Source: Treponema sp. (lineage in GTDB: Bacteria; Spirochaetota; Spirochaetia; Treponematales; Treponemataceae). From it: DNA of 46,145 nucleotides. The stretch covers positions 1 to 46,145 of the forward strand of contig JAILBH010000100.1 in the NCBI GenBank assembly GCA_024681195.1, read 5' to 3'. Below, piece by piece: positions 1 to 6,984 of this stretch (position 1 is its first letter; each line of letters starts with the position of its first letter). Position numbers and translations under genes: made by a program. Under the pieces are notes generated by a model. That model was not told where the DNA came from. It made no database searches and saw only the letters and a program-made list of their open reading frames with translations.

Positions 1-15
1 TTCTGGAGTAATTCC

Positions 16-783
16 ATGAAATTTACTGTGCTGACCTTATTTCCTGATATTGTCAGGGCTTTTTTTGAAAACTCAATCATGGCCAAGGCAGTTGAAAAGG
101 AAATTATTGCTTACGATCTGGTGAACATCAGAGATTTTGCTGCTGATAAACACCATACCTGTGATGACGGAACGTATGGAGGAGGCGCTGGACAGCTTAT
201 GATGCCAGAGCCACTCGGAAAAGCACTTGATAGTGTGAATGCCCGCAAAAAGTATGTTATTTACGTTACTCCAAGCGGAAAGCAGCTTACACAGCAAGTA
301 GCACAAGAATTGAGTCACAAAGACGAGCTTGTTTTTATCTGCGGAAGATACGAAGGTATTGACCAGAGGATAATCGATTCTTATGTTGACCTGGAACTTT
401 CTATTGGAGACTATGTAATGTCTTCCGGCGAAGTTGCAGCAACAGTTGTGATAGATACAGTTTACCGACTGGTAGACGGAGTTATCAATCACGAATCACT
501 TGAAGAAGAAAGCTATTGTGACGGACTTTTGGAGTATCCACAGTATACTCATCCGGAGACCTGGAAGGGTATGAAGGTTCCTTCAGTTTTGCTGAGCGGT
601 AACCACGAGGAAATTCGAAAGTGGCGGCTTAAAAAGCGGTTGATGAAAACTATGGCAAACAGACCCGACATGATTGCATCTGCTCGTGCCAAAGGTCAAC
701 TTTCTGAAGAAGCCGAAAAAATGATTGAGGAAATAACAGAGACCGTTTTTTTGAAGAATCAGAAGAAGAAAAAAAAGCGGTAG
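16..783 (+). CDS. trmD: tRNA (guanine-N1-)-methyltransferase TrmD
   Basis: Methylates N1 of G37 in tRNAs with G at position 36, using S-adenosylmethionine, which prevents +1 frameshifting. The 255 aa show the TrmD landmarks in order: [11 protein letters not shown] at the N-terminus, [11 protein letters not shown] near residue 50, the trefoil-knot segment YEGIDQRI then [12 protein letters not shown], and [17 protein letters not shown] near the C-terminus. The knot reads SSGE where many homologues have TGGE, and the protein ends in a Lys-rich tail. A GGAG ribosome site lies 7 nt before ATG. rplS starts 10 nt downstream, the usual trmD-rplS pair. The rest of the operon (rpsP, rimM) would lie upstream of the window. 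Confidence 0.97.
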   Translation: MKFTVLTLFPDIVRAFFENSIMAKAVEKEIIAYDLVNIRDFAADKHHTCDDGTYGGGAGQLMMPEPLGKALDSVNARKKYVIYVTPSGKQLTQQVAQELSHKDELVFICGRYEGIDQRIIDSYVDLELSIGDYVMSSGEVAATVVIDTVYRLVDGVINHESLEEESYCDGLLEYPQYTHPETWKGMKVPSVLLSGNHEEIRKWRLKKRLMKTMANRPDMIASARAKGQLSEEAEKMIEEITETVFLKNQKKKKKR

Positions 784-793
784 GAGATTTATC

Positions 794-1258
794 ATGGATT
801 TGATTAAAACTATCGAAGAAACACAGAAACGTCCTGGAGCACAGGATTTTAATGTTGGAGATACTGTAAAGGTTTTCTTTAAGATTATTGAAGGTAAAAC
901 TGAACGTATCCAGGTTTATGAGGGAATTGTTCTTTGCAAGAAGAATGAAGGAGCCCGCAAGACTTTCACTGTACGAAAAATTTCTTACGGTGTTGGTGTT
1001 GAACGTGTATTCCCATATAACAGCCCACGTATCCAGAAGGTAGAAGTTGTTCGCCCAGGTAAGGTACGCCGCTCTAAGCTCTACTACCTCCGCGACAAGA
1101 TCGGTAAGGATGCTAAGGTTAAGACTTTGGTTGGTGCTAAAGTTACAGCTGCTATGCAGGAACGTAACGCTCGTGCTGCCGAAGCTGCTAAGGCAAAGGA
1201 AGCTACTGCTAATGCTGCTCCAGCCGAAGCTGCAGAAACACCAGCAACTGAAGCATAA
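794..1258 (+). CDS. rplS: 50S ribosomal protein L19
   Basis: Large-subunit protein at the 30S-50S interface. The 154 aa begin [11 protein letters not shown] and carry the typical L19 core ([52 protein letters not shown]). L19 is usually about 115 aa; the extra 35-40 residues form an Ala/Glu/Lys-rich C-terminal tail (from about residue 118) that is probably disordered or helical. AGGAG lies upstream of the ATG. The gene is the last of the trmD operon and is followed by a long imperfect hairpin and a classical terminator. Confidence 0.97.
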   Translation: MDLIKTIEETQKRPGAQDFNVGDTVKVFFKIIEGKTERIQVYEGIVLCKKNEGARKTFTVRKISYGVGVERVFPYNSPRIQKVEVVRPGKVRRSKLYYLRDKIGKDAKVKTLVGAKVTAAMQERNARAAEAAKAKEATANAAPAEAAETPATEA

Positions 1259-1285
1259 TGTGTAAGGCCGCTGGCGGCCGGTGTT

Positions 1286-1337
1286 AAATAGGAGACCGTT
1301 AAAAAATTGCGAAAACAATTTTTAGGTCATCCTATTT
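1286..1337 (+). other. long imperfect hairpin in rplS 3' UTR
   Basis: AAATAGGA (1286-1293) pairs with TCCTATTT (1330-1337); GACC (1294-1297) pairs with GGTC (1325-1328); AAAAATTG (1302-1309) pairs with CAATTTTT (1316-1323). The result is one long stem with a small apical loop, just before the intrinsic terminator. A shorter GC-rich palindrome (GGCCGC tg GCGGCC) lies at about 1266-1279. It could stabilise the transcript 3' end or be a processing signal; the role is inferred. Confidence 0.6.
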
Positions 1338-1342
1338 GAAAA

Positions 1343-1373
1343 GATCGAACAAAAGGTTCGGTCTTTTTTTTTT
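1343..1373 (+). terminator. Rho-independent terminator after rplS
   Basis: GATCGAAC (1343-1350), a five-base loop, GTTCGGTC (1356-1363; one G-T wobble), then a run of about 12 T. It ends the trmD-rplS transcript. Confidence 0.9.
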
Positions 1374-1398
1374 GTCTTTCCTGTGTTAAACTTTTCCC

Positions 1399-2370
1399 AT
1401 GGTAAACGGTAATGTTCTTGTCCATACAAGTCAGCTTTCGCGTATGGGTTTGCAGCAGCAGGTCCTCAAAGATGGAAGTCAAGTCCTTGTCCGCATTATT
1501 GCAGATAAGGGTGGGGGAAGGTATGAAGGTTCTGTGGCTGGGGCTCGCGTTACCATAAGCTCAAAAATGGCGTTAAAACCGGGAGCAACTTTTACTGCGG
1601 CAATCAGTAGTAAAAACGGACAGATTCTTTTAACCCCGCGTGTGCAGACTGATCAGAATGCCGTCATAAAGAATTTTGAGCTTTCAATTCTTAATGATGA
1701 ACATCTTGCAGCTTTTATAAAAAGTCTGAATCTTCCATCCGACGAAATGACTTTTCATCTTTTGCAGCAGATGAAACAGCTTGGAATGAAGTTGGAGCCG
1801 TCGCTTTTATCCCGTTTTCATAATCTTGCAATAAAATATAAGGGAAAAGAATTGCGGGCAGCAGAACTTTTGATGATCCTTGCCAAAAAAGGTCTGGATT
1901 TTTCAGAAGAAGAAATCTTTGCGTTTTTGAATGAATTAAGCTGGGAAGAAAAAGATAACAATAATAATCAAAATGACGAGTTTTTTCTATTAAACAAGGC
2001 TAACAATGTAAAAGAATCCTGGCAGTTTTTACCTTATCAAATCAGTTCTCAGGAAGAAGTTCTTGCGCAGGGCTGTATAAGTGTGCTCCCGGATGAAGGT
2101 GGCAGATTAAAGCTTTTGAATCTTGAATGCCGCTGGCTTTCTACGGATAATGAATATCTTTTTTCTATAGAGTATGAAGGAGGAAAATGCCGCAGAATCA
2201 AATTGAATGCGGGAGATTCAGAAGAAAAAACAAAAAGGCTTGCAAATGCACTTGAGCGTAAACTTATTGCTGCAGGAAAATCCATTAAAGTATATCCGGA
2301 AGTTAAAGAAATGCTTGAAGGAACCGCCTGTGCTTCCGAAGATTTTTATGTTTTTAGGGGGGATGTATGA
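1399..2370 (+). CDS. FliK/YlqG-like hypothetical protein
   Basis: A 323-aa soluble protein without signal peptide or membrane segments. Residues 20-75 look like a small beta-rich domain (DGSQVLVRIIADKGGG, GARVTISSKMALKPGA). The middle is helical, and the C-terminal third (about 220-320) has the alternating beta/amphipathic pattern seen in FliK-type hook-length domains. The call rests mainly on context: it overlaps by 4 nt a short FlhB C-terminal-like gene, and Firmicutes carry a comparable ylqG-ylqH pair downstream of rplS. No Shine-Dalgarno precedes ATG; instead TGTTAAACT, an extended -10-like element, ends 7 nt upstream, so the mRNA may be leaderless. Function is not established; a role in flagellar export is inferred. 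Confidence 0.6.
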   Translation: MVNGNVLVHTSQLSRMGLQQQVLKDGSQVLVRIIADKGGGRYEGSVAGARVTISSKMALKPGATFTAAISSKNGQILLTPRVQTDQNAVIKNFELSILNDEHLAAFIKSLNLPSDEMTFHLLQQMKQLGMKLEPSLLSRFHNLAIKYKGKELRAAELLMILAKKGLDFSEEEIFAFLNELSWEEKDNNNNQNDEFFLLNKANNVKESWQFLPYQISSQEEVLAQGCISVLPDEGGRLKLLNLECRWLSTDNEYLFSIEYEGGKCRRIKLNAGDSEEKTKRLANALERKLIAAGKSIKVYPEVKEMLEGTACASEDFYVFRGDV

Positions 2371-2609
2371 AAAAAGCTTTAGTACTCAAATACCCCGAAG
2401 GCGCAGAAGCTCCTTATGTTGTTGCCAAGGGAAACGGACTTTTGGCCCGCATTATAATTGAAGAAGCCCAGAAAAATGAGATTCCTATAGAAGAAAACAC
2501 TCCGCTTGTAGAATTTTTAAGTGAAGTTCAAACCGGTAGTCTTGTTCCGCCCGAAACCTGGGAAATCCTTGCCCAGATATTCAGCCTGATTATGGCGGAG
2601 GAAAAATGA
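2367..2609 (+). CDS. FlhB C-terminal-domain homologue (EscU/YscU/HrcU family)
   Basis: Only 80 aa, matching the cytoplasmic C-terminal domain of the flagellar export switch FlhB without its membrane part: KKALVLKYPEG, APYVVAKGNGLLARII, EIPIEENTPLVEFL and VPPETWEILAQI follow the family pattern (KavAL, AP.VvAkG, IPi.e...L...L, IP.e.w..vA). The NPTH autocleavage motif is absent, as in the YlqH/FhlB stand-alone group. It overlaps the gene before (ATGA) and yraN after by 4 nt, indicating translational coupling. It probably interacts with the flagellar type III export machinery, perhaps replacing the cleaved FlhB C-domain; that role is inference from family. Confidence 0.85.
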   Translation: MKKALVLKYPEGAEAPYVVAKGNGLLARIIIEEAQKNEIPIEENTPLVEFLSEVQTGSLVPPETWEILAQIFSLIMAEEK

Positions 2610-2968
2610 ATACAAAAACTGTAGGAAATGCCGGTGAAGATAAAGCCTGTGATTTTCTTGTTCAAAAAGGATATACTGTTTTGGACAGAAATTACAGGAC
2701 AAGAACCGGAGAAATTGATATAATAGCATATAAAGATGAAACAATAGTGTTTGTAGAGGTAAAAACGCTGCCAAATGGCACGCCGGAACTCTTACAAATA
2801 GAATTAAATCGCCAGAAATTGCAAAGAATTGTAAAAACTTCTAAACGTTTTCTGTTAAATCATCGACAATATAGTAACAGTTATGTCAGATTTGATGTGA
2901 TTGTTATTGATATGCCAGGTTATCCTGATGTGTATCATATTGAAAATGCTTTTACGGAGCTTTTATGA
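2606..2968 (+). CDS. yraN: YraN family (UPF0102) endonuclease-like protein
   Basis: 120-aa member of the UPF0102/YraN family with a PD-(D/E)XK-like fold. Family signatures: NAGEDKACDFLVQKGY, DRNYRTRTGEIDIIA and TIVFVEVKTLPNG, where Glu and Asp of GEID and the EVK supply the metal-site residues. Length is normal for the family. Cellular role unknown; predicted Holliday-junction-resolvase-like nuclease. It overlaps both neighbours by 4 nt, so it is part of the FliK-like/FlhB-like run. Confidence 0.9.
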   Translation: MNTKTVGNAGEDKACDFLVQKGYTVLDRNYRTRTGEIDIIAYKDETIVFVEVKTLPNGTPELLQIELNRQKLQRIVKTSKRFLLNHRQYSNSYVRFDVIVIDMPGYPDVYHIENAFTELL

Positions 2969-3165
2969 TTTCGGGTGGAATTTCAACGGCGACAACTACA
3001 ATGGTTCTAGAAAAAACTGATGATAGCAGATTGTCACCACGTCTTCTAGAATTAAGGAAAAAGATTTATACTCAGGAATATCTGGATAATGCCATTCAGC
3101 GAATTGCTATGGTTATAAGCCGCAAGCTTGTGGAAAATCCTGAGGAATTAAGATTGCAGGAATAG
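2965..3165 (+). CDS. small hypothetical protein, possibly FlgM-like
   Basis: 66 aa. The N-terminal 25 residues are Ser/Thr-rich and look flexible. Residues 27-60 (LRKKIYTQEYLDNAIQRIA and following) resemble the amphipathic C-terminal helices of the anti-sigma28 factor FlgM (consensus: LR..I..G.Y......IA..I...L). The start overlaps the yraN stop by 4 nt, and the stop lies 8 nt before the next gene. The FlgM assignment is a weak pattern match strengthened by the flagellar-type neighbours; it could instead be an unrelated small protein. Confidence 0.5.
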   Translation: MISGGISTATTTMVLEKTDDSRLSPRLLELRKKIYTQEYLDNAIQRIAMVISRKLVENPEELRLQE

Positions 3166-3173
3166 TCGTAACT

Positions 3174-3692
3174 ATGGATAGACGTCGTAACAGAAAACGT
3201 TCAAATTGGAATAATCAGAAGGGCGGACAGCAAAAAAACAACGCTCAGAATCAGAATCAAAACCAAAACCAGAACCAGAATCAAAATCAGAATTCTGAAC
3301 AAAAACAAAAAACTTTCCATTTTAATCATACCCAGTATGTAAACGAAGATCTCAAACGTGAACGACAGAAGGCTATCCAGGAATTAAAAGCCAGAGAAAT
3401 CATCTGTCCAATGTGTGGACAGCCAATTACAGATATTGCCAGTGCTCTTACAGGAAAGGATGAAGCTCCTGTTCATTTTGACTGCGCACTGCATGAAGTT
3501 GAATCAAAAGAAACTCTTGCCGAAAAAGAAAAAATTGCATACATAGGTCAGGGTAGATTCGGTGTTCTTTATTTTGAAAATCCACGTGATCAGAGAAAAT
3601 TTACAATCAAAAAAATAATCGAATGGGAAGACCGTGATAAAAAAAGCAGCTGGCGTGAAGAAGTAAGCGGACTTTACAGCCAGATTGATTAA
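3174..3692 (+). CDS. Asn/Gln-repeat protein with a CxxC zinc-knuckle-like motif
   Basis: 172 aa, predicted cytoplasmic. A basic N-terminus (RRRNRKRSNW) is followed by eight perfect Gln-Asn dipeptides (residues 25-40) encoded by a CARAAY hexamer array at 3246-3293. The centre carries CPMCGQPI near residue 80 and HFDC about 25 residues later, a plausible C-x2-C...H/C metal site. The C-terminus has IAYIGQGRFGVLYFEN, resembling a short beta domain. No catalytic family recognised; nucleic-acid binding is a guess from the basic tail and knuckle. Co-transcribed with the preceding small genes and with earP, which starts 1 nt after its stop. Confidence 0.75.
   Translation: MDRRRNRKRSNWNNQKGGQQKNNAQNQNQNQNQNQNQNQNSEQKQKTFHFNHTQYVNEDLKRERQKAIQELKAREIICPMCGQPITDIASALTGKDEAPVHFDCALHEVESKETLAEKEKIAYIGQGRFGVLYFENPRDQRKFTIKKIIEWEDRDKKSSWREEVSGLYSQID
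3246..3293 (+). repeat. eight-unit hexanucleotide tandem repeat (CARAAY)
   Basis: Eight consecutive 6-bp units, all CAGAAT, CAAAAC, CAGAAC or CAAAAT, encoding eight Gln-Asn pairs. Because the unit is a multiple of three, copy-number changes would alter protein length without frameshift. Confidence 0.9.
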
Positions 3693-3693
3693 A

Positions 3694-4692
3694 ATGTATA
3701 TTACAGTTCTTTGTAAGGTTGTAGACAATTTTGGTGATATAGGCGTTGCATGGAGATTGTGTCGCCGCCTTTCAAAAATCCAATCAAAATATAAAATCTG
3801 TCTCGTTGTTGATGATTTGGATGCATTTTCCCTCATAGCCGGAACTCCTGCGTCAACCGTCATTGCGACAACTATCGAAGGAGTTGAGATTTTTGATTGG
3901 AATGATGATTTATTTTGTCACGACGTCTTTTTCTCCAACGGCGGAGCCCGTCTTGGAATAATCCTTGAGCTTTTTCAATGCGGCCGACCAGACTGGATGG
4001 AAAAGATTTTATTCGAAGAAAAGCTTGAACGTACAGTACAGATAATTATGATAGATTACCTTACTGCCGAAAAATATGCCGAAGATTTTCATTGTCTTAA
4101 ATCTCTTACAAGAAGTGCCCGTGTTCAAAAAGTAAATTTTATGCCGGGATTTACAGAACATACAGGCGGACTTATTATTGATGAAGAATGGGAAGAATTG
4201 CCGCCTTACCATAAAGACGGCCCTGTCCTTGAGTTTACATATAATACAAAATGCGCATATTTAGATAATCAAAAGCTGCAGTTTATGCCGCAAACCGAAT
4301 GGGACAAAATGATGAAGCAGTGCAGAGTACTTTTTGTTCGTGGTGAAGAAAGCATGAGTCGTGCATGTCTTAGCGGTATTCCTTTTGTGTGGCAGGCATA
4401 TCCTCAAAGTGAAGAATATCAGCTGGTAAAGGTTAAGGCACTTCTGGAACGTATGCGCCCGCATTTCTCACCGCAGGATTTTGAGGTGGTGGAAGAAGCA
4501 TGGCTTGGGATTAATACATTGTCATTGCGAGGAGCGAACGAGGTGAACGACGAAGCAATCTACAACTCTTTTATTGCAGCAACCCCCCGCCTTGTCCCAT
4601 TCTTCCGGGATTTTGCTTTATCACTCAGAAAAAACGGTGACCTTTGTGCTAACTTAATGACATTCATTGAAAAAATTGCTATAATAGAATAA
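3694..4692 (+). CDS. earP: EF-P arginine rhamnosyltransferase EarP
   Basis: Inverting glycosyltransferase (DUF2331) that transfers rhamnose from dTDP-beta-L-rhamnose onto Arg32 of elongation factor P. The N-terminus CKVVDNFGDIGVAWRLCRRL carries the catalytic DNFGD segment (Asp11 and Asp15 with this start) followed by VVDDLDAF; the C-terminal nucleotide-binding half has VRGEESMSRACLSGIPFVWQ. 332 aa, slightly short for the family. ATG at 3694 is chosen over an in-frame TTG at 3685; it lies 1 nt after the previous stop. The substrate gene efp follows 34 nt downstream. Oddity: about 16 residues near 275-291 (LSLRGANEVNDEAI) are encoded by a repeat-like sequence that looks inserted in frame. Confidence 0.93.
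   Translation: MYITVLCKVVDNFGDIGVAWRLCRRLSKIQSKYKICLVVDDLDAFSLIAGTPASTVIATTIEGVEIFDWNDDLFCHDVFFSNGGARLGIILELFQCGRPDWMEKILFEEKLERTVQIIMIDYLTAEKYAEDFHCLKSLTRSARVQKVNFMPGFTEHTGGLIIDEEWEELPPYHKDGPVLEFTYNTKCAYLDNQKLQFMPQTEWDKMMKQCRVLFVRGEESMSRACLSGIPFVWQAYPQSEEYQLVKVKALLERMRPHFSPQDFEVVEEAWLGINTLSLRGANEVNDEAIYNSFIAATPRLVPFFRDFALSLRKNGDLCANLMTFIEKIAIIE
4518..4565 (+). repeat. dispersed-repeat-like element inside earP
   Basis: The stretch with TTGTCATTGCGAGGAGCG, then AACGAGGTGAACGACG and AAGCAATCT, has ATTGC...GCAAT ends and resembles a repeat family I recall from many bacterial genomes (CATTGCGAGGAGCG...CGAAGCAATC). Here it is in frame and translated. The family match is from memory; a second copy was not seen in this window. 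Confidence 0.6.
4657..4685 (+). promoter_or_regulatory. sigma70-type promoter for efp
   Basis: ATGACA (4657-4662), 17-nt spacer, TATAAT (4680-4685), inside the 3' end of earP. It would give efp its own transcript with a leader of about 35 nt that contains the AGAGG ribosome site. Confidence 0.7.
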
Positions 4693-4726
4693 TCATTTTG
4701 CAATCTAATAACAGAGGTTTTATATT

Positions 4727-5296
4727 ATGTTAATGACATCACAATTAAAAGTTGGAACAGCTTTCATGTATGAAGGAGCTCCTCTTATCGTTCAGAAAAT
4801 GCTTGGACAGCGTTCTGGTCGTGCCGGTATGGTAACAAGCCTTCGCGTAAAGAATCTTGTTACAAATTCTACAATGGATCTTGGTATTGATGCCGGTGAA
4901 AAATTTGATGAAGTTGATCTTGAATCACATGTAACAAAGCTTTCTTACATCGATGGTGATACTTTTGTATTTATGGATCAGGATACTTACGAACAGTTTG
5001 AGCTTGCTAAGGATGATCTTGGTGACTATGCCGGATACATCACTCCGGATGATGATCTCGAAATCAATCTTACATTCTATGAAGGTTCACCTGTAGGTAT
5101 TGATCTTCCTGTACGTGTTACACGCCAGGTAACATACTGTGAACCAGGTGTTAAGGGTGATACATCAGGAAAGTCTATGAAGCCTGCAACCCTTGATACA
5201 GGAATCGAAGTTCGCGTTCCATTGTTCATCAACACAGATGACAAAATCGTTATCGATACACGCGACGGATCTTTCTTGGAAAGAGCTAAGGACTAA
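4727..5296 (+). CDS. efp: translation elongation factor P
   Basis: EF-P binds between the P and E sites of the ribosome and relieves stalling at polyproline. 189 aa, normal length, with the KOW-like N-domain (LKVGTAFMYEGAPLIVQK), the acidic OB domain (DLEINLTFYEGSPVGIDLP) and the C-terminal signature KPATLDTGIEVRVPLFI. The modification loop reads QRSGRAG and places Arg at residue 32, the residue rhamnosylated by EarP, rather than the Lys of EpmA/YmfI-type EF-Ps. AGAGG lies 9 nt before ATG. Neighbour earP and Arg32 support each other as an enzyme-substrate pair. Confidence 0.97.
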   Translation: MLMTSQLKVGTAFMYEGAPLIVQKMLGQRSGRAGMVTSLRVKNLVTNSTMDLGIDAGEKFDEVDLESHVTKLSYIDGDTFVFMDQDTYEQFELAKDDLGDYAGYITPDDDLEINLTFYEGSPVGIDLPVRVTRQVTYCEPGVKGDTSGKSMKPATLDTGIEVRVPLFINTDDKIVIDTRDGSFLERAKD

Positions 5297-5332
5297 TTGA
5301 AAGCCGCGTCAAGTAATTGACTAAACTTTCAA
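5297..5332 (+). other. nested inverted repeat after efp
   Basis: TTGAAAG (5297-5303) pairs with CTTTCAA (5326-5332), and inside it GTCAA (5308-5312) pairs with TTGAC (5317-5321) around a GTAA loop. It starts right after the efp stop and overlaps the rplM -35 box, so it might be a weak efp terminator, a regulator site, or both. No T-tract follows. Confidence 0.45.
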
Positions 5333-5345
5333 AAAATCATATTAT
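5317..5345 (+). promoter_or_regulatory. sigma70-type promoter of rplM-rpsI
   Basis: TTGACT (5317-5322), exactly 17 nt, TATTAT (5340-5345). Transcription would start near 5352 and give a leader of about 107 nt before rplM. Confidence 0.75.
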
Positions 5346-5360
5346 ATTATACCCGTTAAA

Positions 5361-5395
5361 TAAATGCTCCTGGACTGCTCATCCGGGAGCATTTA
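5361..5395 (+). promoter_or_regulatory. rplM leader hairpin (candidate L13 autoregulatory element)
   Basis: TAAATGCTCC (5361-5370) and GGAGCATTTA (5386-5395) form a perfect 10-bp stem; GGA (5372-5374) and TCC (5382-5384) extend it around a short apical loop. No T-tract follows, so it is not a terminator. L13 leaders with autoregulatory hairpins are known in other phyla; homology to those is not shown here. Confidence 0.55.
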
Positions 5396-5458
5396 GCAAC
5401 AAAAGATACGATGCAAAAATCTTGAGTTGCAAGAAAATTTTTAATTCAAGGGATTATT

Positions 5459-5887
5459 ATGAAAACTATTTTCGTAAATGAAAATGACCAGGTTCGCAAA
5501 TGGTATATTATTGATGCGGCCGGAAAACCAATGGGACGTGTTGCTGCTAAGGCTGCTGCAATTGCCCGCGGTAAGAACAAGGTTACTTATACAAAGAATC
5601 AGCTTATGGGTGATTTTGTTGTAATCATCAATGCAGAAAAAGCTGCTTTAACTGGTGGTAAAGAAACAAAGAAGATTTACTATCATCACACTGGTTTTGT
5701 TGGTGGACTTCGTGCTCACACTTATGAAAAGCTTGCCGAAAAACATCCTACAGACCCAATGAAGTTTGCTGTTGAAGGAATGCTTCCTGGTGGTCGTCTT
5801 GGCCGCAAGATGATGGAATGTGTTAAGATTTATGCAGGGGCAGAACACCCTCACGCTGCACAGAATCCGCAGCCGGTTGAACTTTAA
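5459..5887 (+). CDS. rplM: 50S ribosomal protein L13
   Basis: Early-assembly large-subunit protein. 142 aa, standard length, with KWYIIDAAGKPMGRVAAKAA, GDFVVIINAEKAALTGGK, KIYYHHTGFVGG and AVEGMLPGGRLGRKMM. AAGGG lies a few nt upstream of the ATG. rpsI follows 16 nt downstream, the near-universal L13-S9 pair. Confidence 0.98.
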   Translation: MKTIFVNENDQVRKWYIIDAAGKPMGRVAAKAAAIARGKNKVTYTKNQLMGDFVVIINAEKAALTGGKETKKIYYHHTGFVGGLRAHTYEKLAEKHPTDPMKFAVEGMLPGGRLGRKMMECVKIYAGAEHPHAAQNPQPVEL

Positions 5888-5903
5888 TTACGGGAGATAG
5901 ACG

Positions 5904-6296
5904 ATGGTAAAGAATATTGCTATTGGTACAGGAAGAAGAAAGACTGCTGTTGCCCGCGTTTTTGTTCGCGATGGCTCAGGAAAAATTGTTGTTAATGGAA
6001 AAGATGTAAAAGAATATTTTGATTCTGCTGAACAGGTTCAGCTCGTAAATCAGCCACTCCTTGTTACTTCTATGGGTAACAAGTATGACATTCTTATCAA
6101 TGTTTGCGGTGGTGGTATGAACGGTCAGGCTGCTGCTTGTTTGCATGGCATCTCTCGTGCATTGGTTCAGATTGATCCAGATGCTCGTACAGCTCTTAAA
6201 GCTAACGGATACCTTACACGCGACTCTCGTATGGTTGAGCGTAAGAAGTATGGACAGAAGGGTGCTCGTCGCCGCTTCCAGTTCTCAAAACGTTAG
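5904..6296 (+). CDS. rpsI: 30S ribosomal protein S9
   Basis: Small-subunit protein whose C-terminal tail contacts P-site tRNA. 130 aa, normal length: [38 protein letters not shown] and the basic C-terminus [17 protein letters not shown] ending in the conserved Lys-Arg. GGGAGA ribosome site precedes ATG. Followed by a strong terminator. Confidence 0.98.
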   Translation: MVKNIAIGTGRRKTAVARVFVRDGSGKIVVNGKDVKEYFDSAEQVQLVNQPLLVTSMGNKYDILINVCGGGMNGQAAACLHGISRALVQIDPDARTALKANGYLTRDSRMVERKKYGQKGARRRFQFSKR

Positions 6297-6318
6297 TTTC
6301 ACATTTACTATGTGCAAA

Positions 6319-6347
6319 AGCTCGGTCTTGCGGCCGGGCTTTTTTTT
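6319..6347 (+). terminator. Rho-independent terminator after rpsI
   Basis: AGCTCGGTC (6319-6327), TTGC loop, GGCCGGGCT (6332-6340; two G-T pairs), then a T run to 6347. Confidence 0.92.
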
Positions 6348-6362
6348 ATATAAAATAATTAT

Positions 6363-6971
6363 ATGACCATAAAATCCATTGCAGAAACTTCTTACGAGGG
6401 GATGTTCCGGGTGGAACCGACAGAAGGACCTGCTTTTTTTATACGTAAAGATTATCTAACAACTTTTGATTTTGATTCAATTGAACCGGGGTCAGAATTT
6501 AACGAGCAGCAGACTGATGAACTTTTGGATGCAGGACTTATTTGTGTTGTTGAATTAAAGGCTGTTGGATATCTTGCACGGGCGGAACAGAGCCGCTTTG
6601 GTCTTACCCAAAAACTTGTAAATAAAAAATACGATAAAAAATATATTGATGCCGCTTTGACCTATCTTGAAGGACGAAACTATTTGAGTGATGCACGTTA
6701 TGCAAGAGCCTGGCTTCATGACAGACGAATTAATCATTTTGAAGGCCGCACTAAGCTTGCCGCAGAACTTGGGGTGCGGGGAATTGGACGAGAAGTTGCA
6801 GCTGCAGCCCTTGATGAATTTTTTCAAGAAAACGACGAAACTCAGATTTGCGCCAAGGCATATGAAAAATTTGTAAAGCAGGGCAAAGAAGGCGAAAAAC
6901 TTGTTGCAGCAATGATGAAGGCTGGGTTTAGTTATAAGATGGTGAGTGCAATTATAAAGGGAGAGTTGTAG
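6363..6971 (+). CDS. recX: RecX family regulatory protein
   Basis: Modulator of RecA filaments. 202 aa. After an N-terminal extension of about 60 residues, the RecX three-helix repeats are seen: AVGYLARAEQSRFGLTQKL (first), YIDAALTYLEGRNYLSDARY with ARAWLHDRR (second), then GRTKLAAELGVRGIGREVAA (third). No Shine-Dalgarno precedes ATG; TATAAA/TAAAAT (6349-6356) lies 6 nt upstream, directly after the rpsI terminator, suggesting a leaderless transcript. The stop codon sits inside an inverted repeat shared with the converging GH36 gene. recA is not in this window. Confidence 0.87.
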   Translation: MTIKSIAETSYEGMFRVEPTEGPAFFIRKDYLTTFDFDSIEPGSEFNEQQTDELLDAGLICVVELKAVGYLARAEQSRFGLTQKLVNKKYDKKYIDAALTYLEGRNYLSDARYARAWLHDRRINHFEGRTKLAAELGVRGIGREVAAAALDEFFQENDETQICAKAYEKFVKQGKEGEKLVAAMMKAGFSYKMVSAIIKGEL

Positions 6972-6984
6972 AATCTACGACTCT
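6962..6984. repeat. inverted repeat spanning two convergent stop codons
   Basis: AGAGTTGTAG (6962-6971) and CTACGACTCT (6975-6984) form a 10-bp stem with one G-T pair and a three-base loop. The left arm ends in the recX TAG stop, and the right arm begins with the complement of the GH36 TAG stop. No T-run on either side; possible bidirectional 3'-end stem-loop. Confidence 0.6.

Noticed and set aside
1..11. Possible tail of rimM ending CTG GAG TAA
   Set aside because: Only three codons are visible; the usual rimM-trmD order makes it plausible but the sequence cannot support a call.
1047..1265. Leu-rich frame inside rplS
   Set aside because: Alternate-frame reading of the Ala-rich L19 tail.
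3246..3293. Could be a CRISPR-like array
   Set aside because: Units are 6 bp with no spacers and are part of a coding frame; no cas genes are present.
3685..3693. TTG start for earP
   Set aside because: ATG at 3694 matches the family N-terminus, and the TTG version overlaps the previous gene without a better ribosome site.
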